From an uncultured Clostridia bacterium (lineage in GTDB: Bacteria > Bacillota > Clostridia > Oscillospirales > CAG-272): a stretch of 12,387 bases of DNA. Shown one piece after another: positions 1 through 6,525 of the stretch; the first letter of the stretch is position 1, and every line of letters starts with the position of its first letter. A model generated the notes under the pieces. It was not told the DNA's origin, searched no databases, and saw only the letters and a list, made by a program, of their open reading frames with translations. The position numbers were made by a program, and so were the translations under genes. The stretch spans positions 1 through 12,387 of the forward strand of contig CALEJO010000220.1 of assembly GCA_937898155.1 (NCBI GenBank), given 5' to 3'.

Positions 1-880
1 CCTCGCACCCCGCAACCGGCGTACCGTCAGAAAGGCGGTTGATGGCGGCAAACGCCAGCAGCAGGGAAAATACGGCACCGAGTACAGCTGAAACAAGCAT
101 GGCAAGGAGCAGATAGCCCTGGAGGCTCATCCAGCTTCCTACCTCTTTGGCGGCGTCAAACCAGCCTGCCGACTGCATGACGCGCACGAACATGACGCCG
201 ATGAACGCGCCGAGGATCATCACGCCGAGGAATTTCTGTCCGTCCTGCGCGCCGTGCATAAACGACATCGCCGCACCGCCGAAAATCTGCGCGCCGCGGA
301 AAAAGCCCGTTGTGTGCCGGCGGTCCGCGTTGCGGAAGAGGAACGCGACGATTTTACAGAAGAGGAATCCGACCGCAAATCCGAGCACGGTGGAGAGGAG
401 AAGCCCGTAAAGGACTTTCGAAAGCTCCGCGCCGCTGACACCGGAGAAATTGCCGTGGAGCGCAACCGAGGAGCCGACGAGTCCCGCGACGAGCGCGTGG
501 CTTTCGCTTGTCGGCATGCCGAGCCGGATCGCCATTGCCGACCAGGTGCAGATGGAGATCAGCGCGGAGCAAAGCGCCAGCATGGCGAGCTTGGTCGGGT
601 CTTCCGCACCCTCGACGTTCAGATTTACAAGAGAAGAAATCGTTTCGGAAACCTTGGAGGAGAGAAGCGTCATGACGATGACGCCGAGCATATTGAACCC
701 AGCCGACATCGCGACGGCGGCTTTCGGACGGATCGCCCGCGTGCCGATGCAGGTGGCGATCGCATTGGTTGCGTCGGTGCATCCGTTGAAGAAGATGACG
801 CCGAGCGTCAACAGCGTCGAAACGAGCAAAAGCGGATGCGCCGCGACTTGTCCGAGATAGGAAGTGAGAGCGAAATCCAT
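1..880 (-). CDS. pit: PiT-family inorganic phosphate transporter, partial (C-terminus off the left edge)
   Basis: Membrane permease that would carry inorganic phosphate into the cell with a cation (H+ or Na+), a low-affinity constitutive route in known PiT proteins. Reading leftward from ATG at 878-880 gives 293 open codons with no stop before the edge. Visible marks: a first PiT signature around residues 32-43 (NG, then DATNAIAT), the SESHALVAGL segment at about 125-134, and the second signature FMHGAQDGQK at about 207-216. These are the two inverted-repeat halves of PHO4-domain proteins. Most of the rest is hydrophobic, with candidate membrane segments near 15-31, 55-75, 97-117, 156-182, 217-233 and 255-281. 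The start is preceded by AGGAG five bases upstream, and the family N-terminus fits. A strong promoter lies 53 bases upstream. The end of the second half is missing because of the window edge. The PhoU-like partner often found beside pit in Firmicutes is not in view. Confidence 0.93.
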   Translation of the reverse strand, partial: MDFALTSYLGQVAAHPLLLVSTLLTLGVIFFNGCTDATNAIATCIGTRAIRPKAAVAMSAGFNMLGVIVMTLLSSKVSETISSLVNLNVEGAEDPTKLAMLALCSALISICTWSAMAIRLGMPTSESHALVAGLVGSSVALHGNFSGVSGAELSKVLYGLLLSTVLGFAVGFLFCKIVAFLFRNADRRHTTGFFRGAQIFGGAAMSFMHGAQDGQKFLGVMILGAFIGVMFVRVMQSAGWFDAAKEVGSWMSLQGYLLLAMLVSAVLGAVFSLLLAFAAINRLSDGTPVAGCE

Positions 881-932
881 GGATTCTCCTTTGTATATCT
901 TGAAAAAAATAGAAACTTTCCTATTCTACTTG

Positions 933-961
933 ATTCTATCATAATTCGTTCCCGATTTCAA
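933..961 (-). promoter_or_regulatory. Sigma-A-type promoter for the phosphate transporter gene
   Basis: Read on the minus strand: -35 TTGAAA (956-961), a 17-base spacer, and -10 TAGAAT (933-938). An extended TGA sits directly before the -10 box. It lies in an AT-rich gap and points at the transporter start, leaving a leader of roughly 45 bases. The same TATGATAGAAT core occurs in the tRNA-Thr promoter of this window. Confidence 0.75.
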
Positions 962-1075
962 TATGTTTTCGGCGATTTTCGTCATCTTTTTTTGCAAAAA
1001 AAAGCAAAAAATACGCGCCTTCGTCACCTCACGTGAAAGAAAACGGAAAAAGAGAGAAAACGCCTCGCCGTTTCA

Positions 1076-1104
1076 TTGACAAATGGGAAAAAGAATGATA
1101 AAAT
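1076..1104 (+). promoter_or_regulatory. Sigma-A-type promoter for deoC
   Basis: A perfect -35 TTGACA (1076-1081), a 17-base spacer and -10 TAAAAT (1099-1104). The deoC ATG is at 1139, so the leader would be about 28 bases. The TTG of the -35 box is also an in-frame alternative start for deoC, but it cannot be the real start if this promoter is used. An 8-base palindrome TCACGTGA (1029-1036) lies about 40 bases upstream and could be an operator, but this is unproven. Confidence 0.8.
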
Positions 1105-1138
1105 AAGAAATCAGTATAAGGAAAGGTTTGGTGTGTTT

Positions 1139-1804
1139 ATGAACATTCAGGATATTCTTTCAAAATGTGATCATACGCTTCTCGCGCAGGGTGCGACCGA
1201 GGCGGAAATCTTTGCGCTGATCGACGACGCGAAGAAGTATCAAACGGCATCCGTCTGCATCCCGCCGTCCTATGTCGGCACGGGAAAAGCATACGCCGCG
1301 GGTGCGGTGAAGATCTGCACCGTCATCGGATTCCCGAACGGGTATTCGACGACCGCGGTCAAGGTCACGGAAACGGCGGACGCTGTGGCGAACGGCGCGG
1401 ACGAGATCGATATGGTGATCAACATCGGCTGGCTCAAAGACAAAAAATACGACGCGCTTCTTTCGGAGATCAAAGCCGTGCGCGCCGCGTGCGAGGGCAA
1501 GGTGCTGAAAGTCATCATTGAGACGTGCCTCTTGACCGAGGAAGAAAAGATCAAAATGACGGAGATCGTCTCCGCGTCCGGCGCGGATTACATCAAGACC
1601 AGCACGGGCTTTTCGACGGGCGGCGCCACGCGCGAGGATATCGCGCTCTTTGCGGCGCATCGCGCTCCGCATCTGAAAATCAAGGCGGCGGGCGGCATTT
1701 CGTCGCTCGAAGACGCCGAAGCGATGGTTTCGCTCGGCGCGGAACGCCTCGGCACGAGCCGCATCGTGAAGATCGTCAAAAAGATGGAAGCCGAAGCCAA
1801 ATAA
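1139..1804 (+). CDS. deoC: Deoxyribose-phosphate aldolase (DeoC)
   Basis: Class I aldolase that splits 2-deoxyribose 5-phosphate into acetaldehyde and glyceraldehyde 3-phosphate in deoxynucleoside breakdown, acting in the cytoplasm. The 221-residue product has the usual length of the short DeoC group. Seen directly: DHTLL at 11-15, VCIPPSYV at 39-46, IGFPNG at 63-68, DEIDMVINIG at 88-97 with the proton-relay Asp91, IIETCLLT at 126-133, DYIKTSTGFSTGGAT at 150-164 with Schiff-base Lys153, and IKAAGGI at 181-187 with the second active-site Lys182. The Asn and Lys seen in the VCVNP and DHTLLK forms of other bacteria are Pro and Ala here, which I remember as a common Clostridia variant. The start at 1139 is chosen because AAGGAAAGG (1118-1126) precedes it and the family begins here. 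It has its own promoter and a terminator downstream, so it is probably monocistronic. Confidence 0.96.
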   Translation: MNIQDILSKCDHTLLAQGATEAEIFALIDDAKKYQTASVCIPPSYVGTGKAYAAGAVKICTVIGFPNGYSTTAVKVTETADAVANGADEIDMVINIGWLKDKKYDALLSEIKAVRAACEGKVLKVIIETCLLTEEEKIKMTEIVSASGADYIKTSTGFSTGGATREDIALFAAHRAPHLKIKAAGGISSLEDAEAMVSLGAERLGTSRIVKIVKKMEAEAK

Positions 1805-1825
1805 AAAATCCGCCGTTCGGCGGAT
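1803..1825 (-). terminator. Second intrinsic terminator behind the tRNA-Gly gene
   Basis: A 7-bp GC-rich stem (1808-1814 with 1819-1825) and 4-base loop. On the minus strand it is followed by a run of six T (1808-1803), a good terminator form. On the plus strand the hairpin has no T run after it. It starts 4 bases past the deoC stop, so it protects deoC from minus-strand transcription coming from the tRNA genes. Confidence 0.65.
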
Positions 1826-1832
1826 CGCAACG

Positions 1833-1860
1833 AAAAAAGGCACTCGTCAGAGTGCCTTTT
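1833..1860. terminator. Bidirectional terminator between deoC and the tRNA genes
   Basis: Stem GGCACTC/GAGTGCC (1839-1845 with 1850-1856), loop GTCA, flanked by six A on the left and four T on the right, so the flanks extend the pairing. It can stop deoC transcripts on the plus strand and tRNA transcripts on the minus strand. Its last T (1860) is also the A of the encoded CCA of tRNA-Gly, so tRNA and terminator abut with no spare base. Confidence 0.8.
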
Positions 1861-1933
1861 GGAGCGGGCGACGGGAATCGAACCCGCATATTCAGCTTGG
1901 GAAGCTGATGTTCTGCCACTGAACTACGCCCGC
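1860..1933 (-). tRNA. tRNA-Gly, anticodon CCC
   Basis: A full cloverleaf reads on the minus strand from 1933 to 1860. The acceptor arm is GCGGGCG/CGCCCGC, the D-stem GTTC/GAAC, and the anticodon stem TCAGC/GCTGA around loop TTCCCAA. U33 is followed by anticodon CCC. The T-arm has loop TTCGATT. The discriminator is T and CCA is encoded. Anticodon CCC reads glycine codon GGG. No separate promoter fits in the 38 bases between it and the tRNA-Thr gene, so it is probably transcribed from the tRNA-Thr promoter. Confidence 0.96.
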
Positions 1934-1971
1934 AAAAAACTCCGAATCGCGGAAATCCATGATTCGGAGTT
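1934..1971 (-). terminator. Terminator-like hairpin between the two tRNA genes
   Basis: An 11-bp perfect stem (1938-1948 with 1961-1971) with a 12-base loop. Reading on the minus strand it ends in a run of T (1939-1934) that touches the first base of tRNA-Gly. It directly follows the CCA of tRNA-Thr. Its form is that of an intrinsic terminator, yet it stands in front of a tRNA gene that seems to have no other promoter. It may be leaky, or a processing signal. Confidence 0.6.
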
Positions 1972-2047
1972 TGGAGCTAATGATGGGACTCGAACCCATG
2001 ACCTGTTGATTACGAATCAACTGCTCTACCAACTGAGCCACATTAGC
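1972..2047 (-). tRNA. tRNA-Thr, anticodon CGT
   Basis: The cloverleaf reads from 2047 to 1972. The acceptor arm is GCTAATG/CATTAGC, the D-stem GCTC/GAGC, and the anticodon stem GTTGA/TCAAC around loop TTCGTAA, giving anticodon CGT. The T-stem is ATGGG/CCCAT with loop TTCGAGT. The discriminator is T and CCA is encoded. It reads threonine codon ACG, which is very common in the genes of this window. It lies about 20 bases behind the -10 box of a strong promoter and is the first gene of a likely two-tRNA unit. Confidence 0.97.
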
Positions 2048-2067
2048 AAATATCGGATGCGTATGCT

Positions 2068-2096
2068 ATTCTATCATACCGATTCCGATTTGTCAA
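2068..2096 (-). promoter_or_regulatory. Sigma-A-type promoter for the tRNA pair
   Basis: On the minus strand: perfect -35 TTGACA (2091-2096), a 17-base spacer, and -10 TAGAAT (2068-2073) with an extended TGA before it. This is close to the best possible sigma-A promoter, as expected for stable RNA. The tRNA-Thr gene begins 20 bases past the -10 box. The opposite strand, leading to rsmA, shows no comparable promoter in the same gap. Confidence 0.82.
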
Positions 2097-2147
2097 GCAC
2101 AATTTGAAAAAAGTTCGCAAGGAATTTTGAAAAAGGAGGATTCGCCG

Positions 2148-3014
2148 ATGAAGCTGACCGATATTTCCTACGCGCGTGCGGTGATGGAGAAACACGGGAT
2201 CGCCCCGCAAAAGCGGTTCGGACAGAATTTTCTGATCAGCGACGCGGTCGTTTCCCGCATCGCCGATACCCCGGGGGAGGGGGAAGCGGAGCCGAAAGCG
2301 CTCGGCATCCTCGAAATCGGGCCCGGCATCGGCACGCTGACGGAAAAACTCGCGGAGCGCTACGGCAAGGTCGTCGCGATCGAGATCGACCGCGATCTCA
2401 TTCCGGTATTGGACGATACGCTCGGCGGATTTGACAACGTAAAGGTCATCTGCGGCGACGCGATGAAGATCGATCTCGACGCGCTTGTGCGCGAGGAATT
2501 CGGCGACGGGCGTGTGGCGGTTTGCGCGAATCTGCCATATTATATCACGTCCCCCGTGATCATGCGCTTGCTCGAAGCGGGGCATCTGTTCACCTCGATC
2601 ACGGTGATGATCCAAAAAGAAGTCGCGGATCGGCTTTGCGCGGCACCCGGCACGGCGGAATACGGCGCGATCACGGCGTCGTGCGCGGTTTACGCGGACG
2701 TGCGCAAATGCTTCACCGTTTCTCCCGGGAATTTTCTGCCGCCGCCGAAGGTGACATCGGAGGTGATCCGCATGAATCTTTATGAGGAGCCGCCCGTTGC
2801 GTGCAACGACAGGGAGAACCTTTTCCGCGTGATCCGCGGCGCGTTCGCCAAACGGCGCAAGACGCTTGCCAACTCGCTTTCGGGCGAGACGCAGAAGCAC
2901 ACGAAAGCGGAGATCGAGGCGGCGCTCGTCTCGCTCGGTTATCGGGCGGACGTGCGCGGAGAAACGCTCGGGATCGCGGATTTCGCGCGCATTTCCGACG
3001 CGCTGACGCTGTAA
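2148..3014 (+). CDS. rsmA: 16S rRNA dimethyladenosine transferase RsmA (KsgA)
   Basis: Uses S-adenosylmethionine to dimethylate two adjacent adenines in the 3'-terminal helix of 16S rRNA (1518/1519 in E. coli numbering), a late step in 30S assembly. The product is 288 residues, normal for the family. In order: FGQNFL at 24-29, motif I EIGPGIGTL at 56-64, ribose-binding Glu79 in AIEID, GDAMKID at 103-109, catalytic motif NLPYYI at 128-133, FLPPPKV at 196-202, and the C-terminal basic helix FAKRRKTLANSL at 233-244. The ATG at 2148 is preferred over an upstream in-frame TTG because AGGAGG (2134-2139) sits 8 bases ahead of it. It is the first gene of the tight block running to 8794. No convincing promoter is visible in the 100 bases before it, which also hold the opposing tRNA promoter. 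Confidence 0.97.
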   Translation: MKLTDISYARAVMEKHGIAPQKRFGQNFLISDAVVSRIADTPGEGEAEPKALGILEIGPGIGTLTEKLAERYGKVVAIEIDRDLIPVLDDTLGGFDNVKVICGDAMKIDLDALVREEFGDGRVAVCANLPYYITSPVIMRLLEAGHLFTSITVMIQKEVADRLCAAPGTAEYGAITASCAVYADVRKCFTVSPGNFLPPPKVTSEVIRMNLYEEPPVACNDRENLFRVIRGAFAKRRKTLANSLSGETQKHTKAEIEAALVSLGYRADVRGETLGIADFARISDALTL

Positions 3015-3024
3015 GGAGCGATCT

Positions 3025-4419
3025 ATGAGAGAATCCTACGAAACCTATCGCCGGCAGATCGCGGGCAAGCGCGTCGCGCTCGTCGGCTTCGGCATCAGCA
3101 ATCGCGCGGCGGTCGATTTTCTGCTCGGATGCGGCGCCGTTTTGTCGGTGCGCGACGGGAACGCGAATCCGTCGCCGGAAACGCTCGCGTTTCTCGCAGA
3201 ACGGCAGATCCCGTCCGTGTTTGGCGGCGATTATCTGAAAAACATCGACGAGGACGTCGTTTATAAGTCCCCGGGCATTCGCTTTGACGAGCCGGATTTG
3301 CTCGCGGCGGCGAGCCGCGGCACGGAGATCACCTCGGAAATGGAGGTCTTCTGCCGACTTTGCCCGTGCCGCATCTACGCGGTGACCGGAAGCGACGGGA
3401 AAACCACGACGACGACGCTGATTTCGGAAATGCTGAAAAAGGCGGCGGCGCGAAAGGGAACGACGGTTTTCACGGGCGGCAACATCGGCACGCCGCTCCT
3501 GCCGTTTCTGCCGCAGATGCGGGCAGACGATTTCGTCGTGCTGGAATTGTCGAGTTTTCAGCTTCACACCATGCATTTTTCTCCCGACGTGGCGGTCGTG
3601 ACGAACGTCACGCCGAATCATCTGAACTGGCACACGTCGATGGACGAATATATCGAAAGCAAAGAAAATGTGTTTCGCGGTCAGCGGGCGGACGGACGGC
3701 TCGTATTGAACGCGGAAAACGAGATCACGGCACAGATGGCGGCGCGCGCACCGTCACGCGTCACGCTCTTTTCCTCGGCGCAACGCCCGCGCGGTGAGCG
3801 CGCTTGCTGGCTCGAAAACGAGCATCTTTTTTACGAAGAAAGCGGCGAGCGGACGCGCGTGATGGATCGCGCGGATATCCGCATCGTCGGGATGCACAAC
3901 GTCGAAAATTATCTCGCGGCGATCGCCGCCGTCTCCGGCGAAGCGGAGCCGAGCGAAATGCGCGAGGTGGCAAGGACTTTTGCCGGCGTTCGTCACCGCA
4001 TCGAGCTGGTGGCGGAGAAGCACGGCGTCCGCTATTTCAATAATTCGATCGGCACAAGCCCCGCCCGCACGGTGGCGGCGCTTTCGTGCTTCGACACGCC
4101 GCTCGTCGTCATCGTCGGCGGCTACGATAAGCATATTCCCGTCGAGCCGATGCTCGCGCCGCTTTCCGAAAAAGCGCGCTTTGTCGTCGGCACGGGACAA
4201 ACGGGCGAGGCGGTCCTCGCGGCGCTGATCGCAAGCGGCTATCCCGCCGGACAGGTGCATTACGAAGCGTCGTTTGACGACGCGGTGCGCTATGCCGCCG
4301 ACCTCGCGCGGGACGGTGATACGGTTTTGCTTTCGCCGGCGGCGGCGAGCTTCGACGTGTTCCCGAATTTCGAGGCGCGCGGCGATCGGTTTACGGAATT
4401 GGTCAATCAAATCAAATAA
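3025..4419 (+). CDS. murD: UDP-N-acetylmuramoyl-L-alanine--D-glutamate ligase (MurD)
   Basis: Cytoplasmic ATP-dependent ligase that adds D-glutamate to UDP-MurNAc-L-alanine in peptidoglycan precursor synthesis. The product is 464 residues, the usual Mur ligase length. Domain 1 begins with a Rossmann-like LVGFGISN at 19-26. The central ATP-binding loop GSDGKTTT is at 122-129, followed by FTGGNIGTPLL, LELSSFQL and VVTNVTPNHLNWH. The C-terminal domain has FNNSIGTSPART, VGGYDKHIP and SPAAASFDVFPNFEARGDRF. The ATP loop has Asp where many Mur ligases have Asn, and NNSIGTS replaces the E. coli NDSKATN. I recall both forms from Clostridia MurD. AAGGAG overlapping the rsmA stop serves as ribosome binding site, and the gap to rsmA is 10 bases. 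In many bacteria murD lies in the dcw cell-wall cluster. Here its neighbours are rsmA and peptidases. Confidence 0.95.
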   Translation: MRESYETYRRQIAGKRVALVGFGISNRAAVDFLLGCGAVLSVRDGNANPSPETLAFLAERQIPSVFGGDYLKNIDEDVVYKSPGIRFDEPDLLAAASRGTEITSEMEVFCRLCPCRIYAVTGSDGKTTTTTLISEMLKKAAARKGTTVFTGGNIGTPLLPFLPQMRADDFVVLELSSFQLHTMHFSPDVAVVTNVTPNHLNWHTSMDEYIESKENVFRGQRADGRLVLNAENEITAQMAARAPSRVTLFSSAQRPRGERACWLENEHLFYEESGERTRVMDRADIRIVGMHNVENYLAAIAAVSGEAEPSEMREVARTFAGVRHRIELVAEKHGVRYFNNSIGTSPARTVAALSCFDTPLVVIVGGYDKHIPVEPMLAPLSEKARFVVGTGQTGEAVLAALIASGYPAGQVHYEASFDDAVRYAADLARDGDTVLLSPAAASFDVFPNFEARGDRFTELVNQIK

Positions 4420-4431
4420 GAGGATAAAAAA

Positions 4432-5472
4432 ATGGAACTGAAAGAACTGCTGTTTTCGCTGGCGGGGCAAATGTCGGTCGTCGGCTTTGAGGAGAGGGAC
4501 GAGGAAGCGCTGACCGCGCTCGTCGCGCCGCTCTTCGACGAGCACGAGTATGACGCCGTCGGCAATCATCTGTTTCTCCGCCGTTGCGGAAAAGCGGATG
4601 CGAAGCGCGTCTTTCTCGACGCGCACTACGATGAGGTCGGTCTCATCGTGAAAGGGATCACGGACGACGGTTTTCTGCGCGTGACGAAACAGGGCGGCGT
4701 GGACGCGCGCCTGTTTCCCGCGGAAGAACTCGTCGTTTACGGAAAAGAAAAACTCCCCGGTATCGTGCTGACGAAGACGCGCGAGCTGATGAACGGCGAG
4801 GAAACGGGAAAGCTCGTCGGAACGAGCGATCTGCTGATCGACATCGGTTGCACCTCGCGCAAAGAGGCAGAGGCGCTCGCGCCGATCGGCACACCGGTCG
4901 GATTCACGCCGGTCTATACGGAGCTTGCGGGCGGCTACGTCGCGGGCAAGGGCTTTGACGATAAATGCTGCGCGGCGCTTCTGATCGACGCGGTATCCAA
5001 GCTCGATATGACGAAGCTCGACTGCGATATATACGTCTCGCTTTCCGCGAGAGAAGAGGTCGGACACCGCGCGGTCTCCGCGGCGGCATTCCGCATCGCG
5101 CCGGATATGGCGATCGCGATCGACGTCACGTTCGGCATGGCGCCCGAGGGCAAAAAGCCCGGGGATTCCGACATGAAGGGCGGTCCCGTACTTTCGCTGA
5201 CGGCGACGCTCGATCCCGCGCTCGAAGCGGACATCCTGCGCGTGGCGAAGGAGAAAGAAATCACCGTGCAGACCGTTGTGGAAGCGGTCGACACGGGCAC
5301 GCACGCGGACGATATTTATCTTTGCGCGGGCGGCATTTCGACGGCGCTTCTCGGCGTGCCGCTGTGGTTTATGCACACGGCGAACGAAGTGATCGCGCTC
5401 GAAGACCTCGAAAAGACGGCGGCGCTCGTTTCCGCCGTGCTGACGGATCGCTACGGAAAGGAGGGGGCATGA
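4432..5472 (+). CDS. M42-family metallopeptidase (first of three), metal site complete
   Basis: Predicted di-metal aminopeptidase of the M42 family (TET/glutamyl aminopeptidase and FrvX/CelM type), which form large cytoplasmic shells that trim peptides. The product is 346 residues, normal for the family. Family positions by eye: AHYDEVG at 64-70 (ligand His65, Asp67), GKGFDDK at 172-178 (bridging Asp176 or its neighbour), REEVGHRA at 207-214 (catalytic Glu208, ligand Glu209), Asp231 in AIDVTFG, and His315 in FMHTANEV. All ligand positions are therefore present. GTHADDI stands where many members have a GTDAG-like loop. The gap after murD is 12 bases. The stop overlaps the start region of the next paralog, so the two are almost surely translated together. 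The substrate cannot be told. Broad annotations such as endoglucanase M are historical. Confidence 0.9.
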   Translation: MELKELLFSLAGQMSVVGFEERDEEALTALVAPLFDEHEYDAVGNHLFLRRCGKADAKRVFLDAHYDEVGLIVKGITDDGFLRVTKQGGVDARLFPAEELVVYGKEKLPGIVLTKTRELMNGEETGKLVGTSDLLIDIGCTSRKEAEALAPIGTPVGFTPVYTELAGGYVAGKGFDDKCCAALLIDAVSKLDMTKLDCDIYVSLSAREEVGHRAVSAAAFRIAPDMAIAIDVTFGMAPEGKKPGDSDMKGGPVLSLTATLDPALEADILRVAKEKEITVQTVVEAVDTGTHADDIYLCAGGISTALLGVPLWFMHTANEVIALEDLEKTAALVSAVLTDRYGKEGA

Positions 5473-6524
5473 TGGATTTTCTGACACAATGGAAGACCTT
5501 TTCCCTCGCGCTCGCGCCGTCCGGCAGAGAAGCGGCGATGGCGGACTGTCTGCGGCAGGCGCTTGCGCCGCATTGCGACGACATCCGCACGGACAAGCTC
5601 GGCAATCTGATCGCGAAGATCGCCCCCGAGAAGCCGACGCATCGCGTGATGCTTACCGCGCCGATGGACGAGTGCGGCTTTATAATCAGAAATATAGATA
5701 ACGACGGTCGTTTGCGTCTGACGCTCCTCGGCGCTTACGATACGCGCGTGCTTTCGGGGCGGCGCGTCGTGACGCTTTCGGGCGCGCACGGCATCGTCTC
5801 GGCGAAGCCGATCCACGTGCTTTCCGCCGACGAGAGAAGCAAGCCGACACCGTCGGACCGCATCTACGTCGAGCTCGGCGCCAAGGATAAGGCGGAGGCG
5901 GAAACGCTGACGCACCTCGGCGACTTCGGCACGTGGGAGCCGAAATTCACGGCACTGAAAAACGATTTTTACGCGGGCAAGGCGCTCGGCGCGCGCGGCG
6001 CGTGCGTCGTGCTTTGCGAAGCGGCGGCACAGCTCGCGGAGATGAAGCGGGCAGGGAAACTGCAAGCGGAATTCGACCTCGTATTTTCCGCGAAGCGCCG
6101 GATCGGCGGACGCTTTGCCGCGGTGGAAACGGCGGCGTTCACGCTTTGCCCCGATGTGGTTCTCGTGATCGACGCGGCGGCAGCGGCGGATTTTGATAAG
6201 GCAAAAGAGACGGAGCGCGGATGCGCGTGCGGCGCCGGCGCGGTGATCGCTCCCGCGGACGTGAAAACGATCTACGACCGCGCACTTTACGCGGACGCGA
6301 CGGCGCTCGCCGCGGCAAATGGGATTGCATGGCAGACGCCGGGCACGGCGGCGGGCGCGGGCAACGAGGCGGGTGTCCTTCACAAAAGCGGAGCGGGCGC
6401 GCGCACGCTTTCGCTCGGCATCCCGACACGCAACCTCAATTCCGGCGCGGAAATCGTGAAAAAACAAGACGTCGAAGCGGCGCTCGCGCTTCTTTCGGCA
6501 TGGATAAAAAAGGAGAACGGCTGA
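5472..6524 (+). CDS. M42-family paralog with a dismantled metal site (predicted pseudo-peptidase)
   Basis: Full-length M42-like protein (350 residues) that lines up with both neighbours through DKLGNL, the MDE.GF block and LGIPTR, but lacks most metal-site residues. APMDECGF at 63-70 has Pro64 for the ligand His. GKALGAR at 169-175 has Gly173-Ala174 for the Asp-Asp pair. SAKRRIGGR at 206-214 has Arg209-Arg210 for catalytic and ligand Glu-Glu. RNLNSGAE at 320-327 has Asn323 for the last His. Asp66 and Asp234 remain. The frame is intact and the fold-level pattern is kept, which argues for a selected non-catalytic protein over decay. Two start codons overlap (5469 and 5472). The second is chosen because AGGAGG (5459-5464) is 7 bases from it and only 4 from the first. 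The next gene begins one base after its stop. A role as a structural or regulatory subunit for the flanking peptidases is inference. Confidence 0.85.
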   Translation: MDFLTQWKTFSLALAPSGREAAMADCLRQALAPHCDDIRTDKLGNLIAKIAPEKPTHRVMLTAPMDECGFIIRNIDNDGRLRLTLLGAYDTRVLSGRRVVTLSGAHGIVSAKPIHVLSADERSKPTPSDRIYVELGAKDKAEAETLTHLGDFGTWEPKFTALKNDFYAGKALGARGACVVLCEAAAQLAEMKRAGKLQAEFDLVFSAKRRIGGRFAAVETAAFTLCPDVVLVIDAAAAADFDKAKETERGCACGAGAVIAPADVKTIYDRALYADATALAAANGIAWQTPGTAAGAGNEAGVLHKSGAGARTLSLGIPTRNLNSGAEIVKKQDVEAALALLSAWIKKENG

Positions 6525-6525
6525 T

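Noticed and set aside
254..1036. A 260-codon plus-strand frame opposite the phosphate transporter
   Set aside because: The transporter on the minus strand has both PiT signatures and a promoter. This frame is charged and motif-free and runs through the AT-rich promoter gap.
1076..1138. An N-terminal extension of DeoC from TTG at 1076
   Set aside because: That TTG is part of the -35 box of the deoC promoter. The ATG at 1139 has a ribosome binding site and gives the normal family length.
1859..2107. An 82-codon plus-strand frame reading GTRTHDLLITNQLLYQLSHIS-like text
   Set aside because: This is the well-known false protein made by translating the antisense of tRNA genes. It coincides exactly with tRNA-Gly and tRNA-Thr.
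3754..5487. A 577-codon open frame on the minus strand opposite murD and the first M42 gene
   Set aside because: Composition is Arg/His/Asp-rich, as in mirror frames of GC-rich genes, with no recognisable motif. The plus strand carries clear MurD and M42 motifs with ribosome binding sites.
5681..5686. TATAAT inside the middle M42 gene as an internal promoter
   Set aside because: No -35-like hexamer lies 16-18 bases upstream and there is no nearby gene start that needs it.
5469..6524. The middle M42 gene as a decaying pseudogene
   Set aside because: No frameshift or stop occurs, it has normal length, a good ribosome binding site and tight coupling on both sides. Loss is confined to metal-site motifs, which fits a pseudo-enzyme better.
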